Origin: CALODL01 sp942492115
GTDB lineage: Bacteria; Planctomycetota; Phycisphaerae; UBA1845; CAIVHJ01
NCBI GenBank assembly: GCA_942492115.1
Contig: CALODL010000015.1
Location: forward strand, 1 to 64,000
Reading direction: 5' to 3'
DNA: 64,000 nucleotides
Shown: positions 29,201 through 36,216 of the stretch, one piece after another
How the letters are laid out: every line of letters starts with the position of its first letter
How positions within the stretch are numbered: the first letter of the stretch is position 1
The notes under the pieces: model-generated
Told to the model about the DNA's origin: nothing
What the model saw: the letters and a program-made list of their open reading frames with translations, nothing else
Databases searched by the model: none
Made by a program: the position numbers and the translations under genes

Positions 29201-30829
29201 ATGACACTCGTCAAGCGGACACTACAGGGCCTCTGTCTTTTGATGCTGTGGCCTGCCGCCTTGTTCGGCCAGGGCCGGGCGTTCATGGATGTGGCGGGCA
29301 ACGCCGGTGAAGGGCAGCCGATCACGGGCAACACGACGATCACGATCAGCCCGGGTGCCAGCCAGGAACTCGAAGTGTGGGTTGTCGACGATAGCGCCTC
29401 TGGACCGCAGATCGCAAGCTACCTGCTCATTCTCCAATGCACCGCCCAGAGCGGAGACTCGGGCAGTGTGGACTATGTCGACAACAACCCCGGTGTGGGC
29501 GGTGGCGACTCGATCGTTATCGATACAGACCACGTTGACTGGGTCTTCTCCGGATCGCTTGCGATTACGCCCCCGGTATACAACGAAACGTGTGAATCGA
29601 ATATTTTCGGCGTCATCTACAACATCGCGCTTGGCAGACCCCAGGACATTAACCTCCGCTTCGGAAACGCGCCGGCGTACCTGGCGAGCTTTGCGATCGA
29701 GGCGTCAAACGATGCGTGTGGGACGCACACAGTGGTGTGGAACACTGAGGACAACGGAGGCGTTCCGCCGCTGGCAGCGTTATTCGCCTCAGGTGGTGTG
29801 GAGTGGTTCTCGGGTAGCATGGGGAAGTCGGTATTGTTCCAGGATCTCGACGTCCATGTCGGTCAGCCGAACGACGACTGCCACGACGCCATCGACCTCT
29901 CCGAATCTGATACCATCCAGGTGCCTTTCGATACGTTCTGTTCAACCGTCGATGGCCCGCAGGACTGCGCCACAGGCGCCGACACGTGGTACGCGTATGC
30001 CACACCTCATGCATGCCTGGGTGGGCTGGCCGTTAGCGCTATCGCCGGCGATGTTGTGGTCTATCCGGGTGGAGGCTGTCCACCTGCAACGGCAGGCTCG
30101 TGCAACCCTGATCCAATCGCCAACAACGGCGGCGAAGAATGGCTGATCCAGGTCATCGGCGACGAGACTTCAGGCATCCTCCACATTGAGTGCGCCTGCG
30201 CCAACGATGCCGATTGCGACGACGGCAATTCATGTACCGACGATTCCTGCTCGCCGGAGCAGGTATGTACGACTACACCGAATAGCGCGCCTTGCGAAGA
30301 CGGGGATCCGTGCACCACCGGCGAGGTGTGCTCGGATGGTGCCTGTCCTGTTGGCAATCCGATTGACTGCTCCGCCTTCGACGACCCGTGCAACATGGGT
30401 GTATGCAATCCGGCCACGGGCACGTGCCAAGCGCAGCCGTTCAACGAGAACATACCCTGTGATGACGGCAACCCGTGCACACTCGACGACGCGTGCAGCT
30501 CCGGCCTCTGCGCCGGAGGCATCCCGGTCGATTGCGGGCTGTTCGATGACGATTGCAATGTGGGCGTGTGTGATCCGGAAACCGGCTCCTGCGGACCCGT
30601 GCCGACAGTAGGCAACACGTGTGACGACGGAGACCCGTGCACCGAAGACGACATCTGCACATCCGATGGAGCCTGCACCGGAACGGCAATTCTTGGCTGT
30701 GTAGAAGGGGCCACGGTTCCGGCCATGGGCCAATGGGCCATGGCGATATTGTGTCTGCTCCTCGTGGCTGGTCTTATCATCAACGGGAATCATATCGCCA
30801 CAGGGCGTCGCGCTGAGGGCCAGCGTTAG
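29201..30829 (+). CDS. Secreted cysteine-rich (CTDC-type) protein with IPTL/PEP-CTERM-like sorting tail
   Basis: Secreted protein of 542 residues. A signal peptide ends near FGQGRA. Residues about 27-330 form a beta-rich region of unknown function with a cohesin-like start (SPGASQELEVWVVD) and DDCHDAIDLSESDTIQVPF. Residues about 335-500 are six to eight cysteine-rich units (CDDGNSCTDDSC, CDDGNPCTLDDAC, CDDGDPCTEDDIC) like those of the giant proteins at 49733 and 54455. The end, VPAMGQWAMAILCLLLVAG plus a basic tail GRRAEGQR, has the layout of IPTL-CTERM or exosortase sorting signals: short motif, one helix, basic end. No exosortase is in the window. The gene lies between two blocks of structured repeats. 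The ligand is unknown. Confidence 0.85.
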   Translation: MTLVKRTLQGLCLLMLWPAALFGQGRAFMDVAGNAGEGQPITGNTTITISPGASQELEVWVVDDSASGPQIASYLLILQCTAQSGDSGSVDYVDNNPGVGGGDSIVIDTDHVDWVFSGSLAITPPVYNETCESNIFGVIYNIALGRPQDINLRFGNAPAYLASFAIEASNDACGTHTVVWNTEDNGGVPPLAALFASGGVEWFSGSMGKSVLFQDLDVHVGQPNDDCHDAIDLSESDTIQVPFDTFCSTVDGPQDCATGADTWYAYATPHACLGGLAVSAIAGDVVVYPGGGCPPATAGSCNPDPIANNGGEEWLIQVIGDETSGILHIECACANDADCDDGNSCTDDSCSPEQVCTTTPNSAPCEDGDPCTTGEVCSDGACPVGNPIDCSAFDDPCNMGVCNPATGTCQAQPFNENIPCDDGNPCTLDDACSSGLCAGGIPVDCGLFDDDCNVGVCDPETGSCGPVPTVGNTCDDGDPCTEDDICTSDGACTGTAILGCVEGATVPAMGQWAMAILCLLLVAGLIINGNHIATGRRAEGQR

Positions 30830-30884
30830 ACTGTTCGTTCATTCAGCGCAAATACGCATTCTGTATTATCATTGCCGTTGTGCG

Positions 30885-31100
30885 CCCCGTCGTCCCGCGC
30901 CGATCGCCTCGCGCCATGCGTCTCGCGCCGGTCGCCGGTAGTAAACAATGAGCCCAACCTGAGCGTCGCGCAGCGACGCTCAGCCGCATCGGGTGGGCGC
31001 ATGACAGAAGCTGTTTGACGCCGGCAGCTAACTGGGCGGGGAGTTCCTATCAATAAATAACTGCGGCCCTACCCAGGAATTCATCCTGCCATTCCGTACA
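30885..31100 (+). repeat. Modules Q and P before copy C
   Basis: Q at about 30888-30950 and P at about 30955-31100, the latter nearly identical to 26936-27077 with its 11-bp hairpin. Non-coding; it starts about 55 bases after the stop of the CTDC-repeat gene. Confidence 0.75.
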
Positions 31101-31304
31101 CGCGGCCCCGGTGCAACCAGTCTCGAGGCGTAGCCGAGTAGACACTGTTCAGACGCAGCGCGCCCGAACGCTGCAAGTTCGCACGGACAGAGGGAAGCCG
31201 GTGTTTCTCATGACGGAGTGAGCGACTTGCATCACACGGCCGTAAGGCCCGCCGCAACGGAGCGAACGCATGTCATGAGAAATTCCGCGCCCCGCCGAGG
31301 AGCC
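31101..31304 (+). repeat. Structured repeat copy C (subtype T2)
   Basis: 204-nt T2 element with all helices; here it stands alone. It is followed by a short module (about 31310-31345, TCATCGATAGGCGATGCTAC and so on) and Q (about 31345-31405), the same order that closes the tandem array at 33282-33400. Confidence 0.85.
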
Positions 31305-31455
31305 CTACAACTGCGCTTTCTCATCGATAGGCGATGCTACACCATTGCGCGCCGATCGCCGCGCGCCATGCCTCCCGCGCGGGTCGTCGGTAGCCGGTCG
31401 TCGGTCGTAACGGTTTTGTTGTGATCTGAATAGAGCCCAAGGCCGGGTTTGAGAA

Positions 31456-31619
31456 CACCCTCCATCCGACAGGTGAAGCCTAGCCCACCGGTCCGGCAAA
31501 TCAAGTCGATGGGTTCTGCCCATGTATCAGCTGGAAGTTGCTCCTCCGCATCATGTGCACCGACTTGACTGGCCGGCTGCGGCGGGCTGGGGGAGGGGTT
31601 GCCAGACGGATGGAGGGTG
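31456..31619. repeat. 164-nt nested imperfect palindrome upstream of the four-helix-bundle gene
   Basis: Outer arms CACCCTCCATCCG (31456-31468) and CGGATGGAGGGTG (31607-31619) are perfectly complementary over 13 bases. Inside, AGCCC/GGGCT and then TCAAGTCG (31501-31508)/CGACTTGA (31561-31568) pair in nested order around a loop of about 52 bases. The layout resembles rRNA intervening-sequence stems, which often accompany this gene family. The palindrome ends 39 bases before the ATG at 31659. Confidence 0.8.
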
Positions 31620-31658
31620 GCTTCATTCGGTGGTGGTGGTTCAGACGGGAGATGCGAT

Positions 31659-32006
31659 ATGGCGAACGTCAGGGAATTGCGGGTATGGCACGTGGGCATG
31701 CAACTGGTTGCCGACATTCAGCGCATGGTGACCGGTTTTCCGCGAACGGGCGCAGGCGAGTTGAAGAACCAGATGATTCGAGCGGCCAACAGTATACCCA
31801 GCAACATCGCAGAGGGTGCGGGGCGCGAAAGTGATCCGGAGTTTCGTCGGTTTCTCCGGATCGCACTGGGTTCATGTCGCGAGCTCGAAACCCAGTTGGA
31901 AATCGCCCGGTGTTTGAAGGTTGCAGGGCAGCAAGACTTTGAGGTCGTGGTCGATCGGGTTGATCATGAGGGGCGAATGTTGCGGAAGTTGATTCAGTCG
32001 TTGTGA
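31659..32006 (+). CDS. Four-helix-bundle protein (23S rRNA intervening-sequence protein family)
   Basis: A 115-residue protein of the 23S_rRNA_IVP / TIGR02436 family, which forms pentameric four-helix bundles and is related to the Avd accessory protein of diversity-generating retroelements. Family signatures are LRVWHVGMQLVADI at the start, QMIRAANSIPSNIAEGAGR in the middle, and FLRIALGSCRELETQLEIA. I start at the ATG at 31659, which has GGGAG eight bases upstream, not at the in-frame ATG 60 bases earlier, which falls in the palindrome. In rRNA operons the gene lies inside an insertion cut out of the 23S transcript; here there is no rRNA. It sits directly behind a nested palindrome, between two structured-repeat blocks. 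Its function is unknown; nucleic-acid binding is suspected for the family. Confidence 0.9.
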   Translation: MANVRELRVWHVGMQLVADIQRMVTGFPRTGAGELKNQMIRAANSIPSNIAEGAGRESDPEFRRFLRIALGSCRELETQLEIARCLKVAGQQDFEVVVDRVDHEGRMLRKLIQSL

Positions 32007-32074
32007 TCGCAGCGCGGCGGCGCGTCGCTCGGGCGCGCCGTGTGCTCACGCTCGGCCCTCTCGACCGTCACGAA

Positions 32075-32405
32075 AAAAGGGGGCAGGAGCCCTTATTGTG
32101 ACCGACAGACGAGGAGCGACCGGCGCGCGGCGCTTTTGTCAGTGAACTCTATGACTACAGGTAGTACGACTTGCTCGCGACGCGCTGTGCGCCTCGCGCC
32201 GATCGTCTCGCGCCATGCGTCCCGCGCCGATCGCCGGTCGCCGGTCGCAAAAACACTGAGCCACCTGAGCGTCGCGCAGCGACGCTCAGCGCATCGGGTG
32301 GGCGCATGACAGAAGCTGTTTGACGCCGGCAGCTAACTGGGCGGGGAGTTCCTATCAATAAATAACTGGGGCCCTACCCAGGAATTCATCCTGCCATTCC
32401 GTACA
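32075..32405 (+). repeat. Modules S, Q and P before the tandem array
   Basis: S (about 32095-32140), Q (about 32185-32262) and P (about 32264-32405) in the same order as 26771-27077. P again carries the 11-bp hairpin. No coding sequence is seen. Confidence 0.75.
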
Positions 32406-32609
32406 CGCGGTCCCAGTGCAACCAGTCTCGAGGCGTAGCCGAGTAGACACTGTTCAGACGCAGCGCGCCCGAACGCTGCAAGTTCGCACGGACAGAGGGA
32501 AGTCGGTGTTTCTCATGACGGAGTGAGCGACCTGCATCACACGGCCGTAAGGCCCGCCGCAACGGAGCGAACGCATGTCATGAGAAATTCCGCGCCCCGC
32601 CGAGGAGCC
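32406..32609 (+). repeat. Structured repeat copy D (subtype T2), first unit of the tandem array
   Basis: Reference T2 copy, 204 nt. Ends pair as CGCGG/CCGCG. Hairpin 1: GTCTC...GAG-T-AGAC around GGC-GTA-GCC. Hairpin 2: GCAGCG (32460-32465)/CGCTGC (32474-32479). Long helix: TTTCTCATGAC (32509-32519)/GTCATGAGAAA (32577-32587). Apical hairpin: GGCC-GTAA-GGCC (32543-32554), a GNRA-type tetraloop. The next unit starts 230 bases on. Confidence 0.85.
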
Positions 32610-32635
32610 TTACCACTGCGCACTCGCCCATACGT

Positions 32636-32833
32636 CGCGGCCCCGGTGCAACCAGTCTCGAGGCGTAGCCGAGTAGACACTGTTCAGATGCAGCGCGCCC
32701 GGATGCTGCAAATTCGCACGGATAGAGGGAAGTCGGTAGCTCTCCTGCGCAGATGACGACAGGCAGTAAACGTGCGTAAGCACCCGCAACGGAGGAACGG
32801 AGCAGGAGAACTACCGCGCCCCGCCGAGGAGCC
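32636..32833 (+). repeat. Structured repeat copy E (subtype T1)
   Basis: 198-nt T1 unit, second in the array. The 5' half is that of T2, but the long helix and apical hairpin have different, still complementary sequence (CTCCTGC/GCAGGAG; GTGC-GTAA-GCAC). Hairpin 2 has TGCAGC/GCTGCA. Confidence 0.85.
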
Positions 32834-32860
32834 TTACCACTGCGCACTCGCCCATAAACT

Positions 32861-33057
32861 GCGGTCCCAGTGCAACCAGTCTCGAGGCATAGCCGAGTAG
32901 ACACTGTTCAGACGCAGCGCGCCCGAACGCTACAAGCACGCACGAACAGAGGGAAGCCGGTGGTTCTCCTGCGCAGATGACGACAGACAGTCAACGTGCG
33001 TAAGCACCCGCAACGGAGGAACGGAGCAGGAGAACTGCCGCGCCCCGCCGAGGAGCC
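32861..33057 (+). repeat. Structured repeat copy F (subtype T1)
   Basis: T1 unit, third in the array, exactly 224 bases after E. It is the most diverged T1 copy: hairpin 2 is weakened (GCAGCG/CGCTAC), but the long helix and GTGC-GTAA-GCAC hairpin are unchanged. Confidence 0.85.
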
Positions 33058-33083
33058 TTACCACTGCGCACTCGCCCATACAT

Positions 33084-33281
33084 CGCGGCCCCGGTGCAAC
33101 CAGTCTCGAGGCGTAGCCGAGTAGACCCGGTCCAGACGCAGCGCGCCCGAACGCTGCAAGTTCGCACGGAAAGAGGGAAGCCGGTGGTTCTCCTGCGCAG
33201 ATGACGACAGGCAGTAAACGTGCGTAAGCACCCGCAACGGAGGAACGGAGCAGGAGAACTACCGCGCCCCGCCGAGGAGCC
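33084..33281 (+). repeat. Structured repeat copy G (subtype T1), last unit of the array
   Basis: T1 unit 224 bases after F. The long helix extends to 14 pairs with one G-T: GGTGGTTCTCCTGC (33183-33196) with GCAGGAGAACTACC (33250-33263). Apical hairpin GTGC-GTAA-GCAC is at 33220-33231. Confidence 0.85.
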
Positions 33282-33490
33282 CGTCACCTCGCGCATTCTC
33301 GGTGATAGGCGAAGTCACACCATTGGGCGCCGATCGCTTCGCGCCATGCGTCCCGCGCCGGTCGTCAGTAGCCTGTCGCCTGTCGTAAACAACATTGGGC
33401 GCCGAGCGCCGCGCGCCGCGCGCCATGCGTCCTTCGTCGGTCGTTGGTCGCCGGTCGCTGGAAGAACACCGTAACCCATCCCAGCCGGCG
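33282..33490 (+). repeat. Closing module and double Q after the tandem array
   Basis: A short module (GGTGATAGGCGAAGTCACAC at about 33301) like the one after copy C, then two Q-like stretches rich in GCGCC and CGGTCG. Non-coding; it ends just before the stop of the minus-strand gene at 33497. Confidence 0.65.
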
Positions 33491-33496
33491 GGCGCG

Positions 33497-35614
33497 CTAG
33501 TCGACCGTGATCGTGACGGGATCTGCGGCCACGGTGATGCGGGTGGTCGGGTTGGTGGCGAAGAAGAATGTGCGCTGGCTCGGATCGACGTGGTCAGACA
33601 GCAACTCGATGACAAAGGTCCCGTGGGCATCTTTGGACGGCTGGAAGACGAAGGTGGCCAGGTAACCCGAGTCGATGGCGATGCCCGGGGTGTCGAGGCC
33701 CGCGACCATCTGGCGGGTGGCGATATTGAACGCCGTCCACGGCTGTCGTCCGCCGAACACACCAGCGGCGTTCACAGTACGGTTGTCGTCGAAACGCGCG
33801 CGTCCGACTGCTGGCGAGCGCGGAGTGCCTTGCGTCGTGATGTCGCGCAGGAGCAACTCTCCGCTCTGCCCGCCGCGACTGTCGACATGCAGTTGGTAAC
33901 CGCGTAAATCCGCCAGCGGGGTATCGAGAAAGACCGCGACCTCAACCGCCGTGCCCGGACGAACCACCTTCGCCGAGGTACTGAGCGATACGCCTGCGGT
34001 CACGCGGTGCGGTGTGGTTGGCCACTCCGGCGCGGGGGCGCCGTCGAGCGGGCAGGTGCACGGGCTGGTGCCCTCGAAGGCATTCAAAGCGTGGAACGCG
34101 TCGCTGCCGTCGCACACACCGTCCGGTGCACAGTCTCCGAACGGCCCTCCGGCATCGACGTTCATGGCGCTGGGCAGATTGTCCTCGCACGGATAGCCGA
34201 CCTGCTGGTCAACGTCGACGTTGCCAAAACAGTTCAACGCATGAAAACGGTCGTTACCATCGACCGCGCCGTCGACTTCGCAGGCCCCAAAGGATCCACC
34301 CATGTCGCCGAAGCGAATCGCAGTCGGCTGGCACGCAGCCTCTGAGCAGGCCCACCATGTGCAGTTGTCATCGCGCACGCCATTGTCATCTACATCGGCA
34401 CAGTCGGCGAAGTCCGGGCACCCTGCGGCCGGCGCCGGCGCGGCGACTGTCACACTGGCCGGCGTCCCCGGCTTGTACAGGCCGATGGTCAGTGCACTCG
34501 AAACCGGCGGAGCGTCTGCATCGAAGCGGAAGTTGTACACCGTCCCCCAGCGCAAGGCATTGGACAGCGGATCGCTCTCGAAGGGAATCGTTGCCCAGTT
34601 CACGGCGTCCAATGTGATCACGCCAGGCCAATCAGTACCGTCATACACTTCGCCGCTGTGGTAGTCGACATCGTGGAAACCGATATTGCTGATGACATGG
34701 TCGGCGCTGACCGGCACGCTCACCGAACCCACGCTGCGATCGGAACTCATGTTGTATAGCGCGTATTCGTAGTGCCACTGGCCGCCCCCGAGATCGGTGA
34801 CGCTGCTGCCGAGAATCAAGCGACCTTCATCCGGAATATCGACCGTGGCAAGCTCGACCCCCGGATCAGCGACCTGCCACGCCTGGATTGCCGGAAGCCC
34901 GCGCTGGGTCTCATCCATCAGAGTGAGGGTACCCGTGACATGGTCGACCAGCACCGAGCGATAGGACGCGTTGTTGTTGTCGAACTGCATGTCACCCGAT
35001 TGGGCATCATCTGCAGCCAAAGAATGAGCTTCGACAAAGTACGTCGCGTTGATGTTGAGAAACGGATCCGTGTCGACAAGATGAACCTGCAGGCGCCCAC
35101 TCAGCGCATCCTCACCCGTGGCGGGCACGAACACGCCTGGATTCGTCCCGAGGTTGGCATCGATGTCCGATCGCGGCCCGAGAAAGGCTGATTGGCCATC
35201 ACTCGCAGCAGTGTTGTCGCTCGAACACCCGGTCCCCAGGCAATTCCCTCCGCACTCTGGTACACACCCGAATCCGCAGGCATTGGACTGCAGGGCGAAG
35301 AACTGGTGAAACACCCAGCTCATGCCGATGTGCTCGAAGCGCCCGTCGTGCAGACGATACAGATTGGTCGTGGTGACCGGATGATTGGGATTGGGCGTGA
35401 AGAACCAGTCGAGCACATTGACCCCAGCGTTGCATTTCTGGGTGCCCAGCGAATAGGCCCGCAGTCCACCGATTGCTCCGTCCGCAGTCCAGTGGACGAC
35501 CTCGTCAATGTCGCCCACGAGGATATCTCCGCCCTCCCCCGCGAATGCAACATGCGGCAGCAGACACATACCGGCGATGGTCAACGCGACATGGCACGAC
35601 AATCGGGTGTTCAT
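33497..35614 (-). CDS. Secreted protein with dockerin-like EF-hand pairs and C-terminal cohesin-like domain
   Basis: Secreted protein of 705 residues with signal peptide ending near HVAFA. The N-terminal 390 residues are a beta-rich region of unknown function (GDILVGDIDEVVHWTADGAI; GLYKPGTPASVTVAAPAPA). Residues about 395-530 hold calcium-binding, dockerin-like loops: DVDDNGVRDD with CTWWAC, FGACEVDGAVDGNDRFHALNCF, and FGDCAPDGVCDGSDAFHALNAF. A cohesin-like domain (VRPGTAVEVAVFLDTPLADLRGYQLHVD) ends the protein. The same C-terminal order occurs in the genes at 43027, 49733 and 54455. An AGGAGAAGGAC ribosome site precedes the ATG, which overlaps the stop of the redoxin gene as ATGA, so translation is probably coupled. 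Confidence 0.85.
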   Translation of the reverse strand: MNTRLSCHVALTIAGMCLLPHVAFAGEGGDILVGDIDEVVHWTADGAIGGLRAYSLGTQKCNAGVNVLDWFFTPNPNHPVTTTNLYRLHDGRFEHIGMSWVFHQFFALQSNACGFGCVPECGGNCLGTGCSSDNTAASDGQSAFLGPRSDIDANLGTNPGVFVPATGEDALSGRLQVHLVDTDPFLNINATYFVEAHSLAADDAQSGDMQFDNNNASYRSVLVDHVTGTLTLMDETQRGLPAIQAWQVADPGVELATVDIPDEGRLILGSSVTDLGGGQWHYEYALYNMSSDRSVGSVSVPVSADHVISNIGFHDVDYHSGEVYDGTDWPGVITLDAVNWATIPFESDPLSNALRWGTVYNFRFDADAPPVSSALTIGLYKPGTPASVTVAAPAPAAGCPDFADCADVDDNGVRDDNCTWWACSEAACQPTAIRFGDMGGSFGACEVDGAVDGNDRFHALNCFGNVDVDQQVGYPCEDNLPSAMNVDAGGPFGDCAPDGVCDGSDAFHALNAFEGTSPCTCPLDGAPAPEWPTTPHRVTAGVSLSTSAKVVRPGTAVEVAVFLDTPLADLRGYQLHVDSRGGQSGELLLRDITTQGTPRSPAVGRARFDDNRTVNAAGVFGGRQPWTAFNIATRQMVAGLDTPGIAIDSGYLATFVFQPSKDAHGTFVIELLSDHVDPSQRTFFFATNPTTRITVAADPVTITVD

Positions 35615-36123
35615 CGTCCTTCTCCTGCGATCTTGCTTGAATTGGACACAGCGCTATGCTGCTCCGGCGACGACGTGCGCACTGCTGCCGCTCGGCGTGC
35701 GCGACCGATCTGGGTCATGATCGCGGGCAACAAGCGACGACCGCGCACGTCGCGAGCAACGACCTTACCCTCGTGATCGATCAAGAATGTTGCCGGCACG
35801 CCGGACACTGCGTACTTGCGCGCGATGGTGTTGTCTTCGGCCGGCCCACCGATGATGTGCTGCCACGGCGCGTTGCCGCGAGCAAACCGTTCGACCTTGG
35901 CCCGGTCGTGGTCCATGCTGATGCCCAACACGACCAGCTCGCCGGTTGCGCCGTAAGCGTCGTGGGCTTTACGCACATTCGGTAGTTCGGCCACGCACGG
36001 CATGCACCATGTCGCCCAAAAATCAACGAGCACGACCTTGCCGCGCAAGGCGCTGAGCGTCACGGTCTGGCCGTCGAGCGTCGCCGCGCTGAAATCGGGT
36101 GCGACCTGACCGGCAGTAATCAA
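35611..36123 (-). CDS. TlpA-family redoxin domain protein
   Basis: Thioredoxin-fold protein with the redox motif WCMPC at about residues 39-43, preceded by GKVVLVDFWAT, and the cis-proline loop VSGVPATFLID. TlpA-type proteins reduce disulfides or deliver thiols outside the cytoplasm. There is no signal peptide and the only start in the frame is a TTG at 36123. Upstream the frame stays open for 31 codons (reading VDVAERRDITIPVGDPRLAH) up to the TGA that ends the gene at 36217, so this is probably the C-terminal domain of a split fusion protein. The stop overlaps the next start as ATGA. Confidence 0.8.
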   Translation of the reverse strand: MITAGQVAPDFSAATLDGQTVTLSALRGKVVLVDFWATWCMPCVAELPNVRKAHDAYGATGELVVLGISMDHDRAKVERFARGNAPWQHIIGGPAEDNTIARKYAVSGVPATFLIDHEGKVVARDVRGRRLLPAIMTQIGRARRAAAVRTSSPEQHSAVSNSSKIAGEGR

Positions 36124-36216
36124 CTTGAACCGATCGACAGCGATGTGTGCGAGTCGTGGATCCCCGACCGGGATCGTGATGTCGCGGCGTTCTGCGACAT
36201 CGACAGGTCCAGGCCC

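Noticed and set aside
32406..33281. CRISPR array
   Set aside because: The period is about 224 bases and whole units are similar; there are no short repeats with unique spacers and no cas genes.
26752..33400. rRNA or rRNA fragments accompanying the four-helix-bundle gene
   Set aside because: No recognisable 16S or 23S conserved segments are present in the repeats or around 31.6 kb.
26565..33490. Integron attC cassette array
   Set aside because: Genes alternate with same-direction repeats, but I find no paired RYYYAAC/GTTRRRY core sites and no integrase; the units are longer than attC sites.
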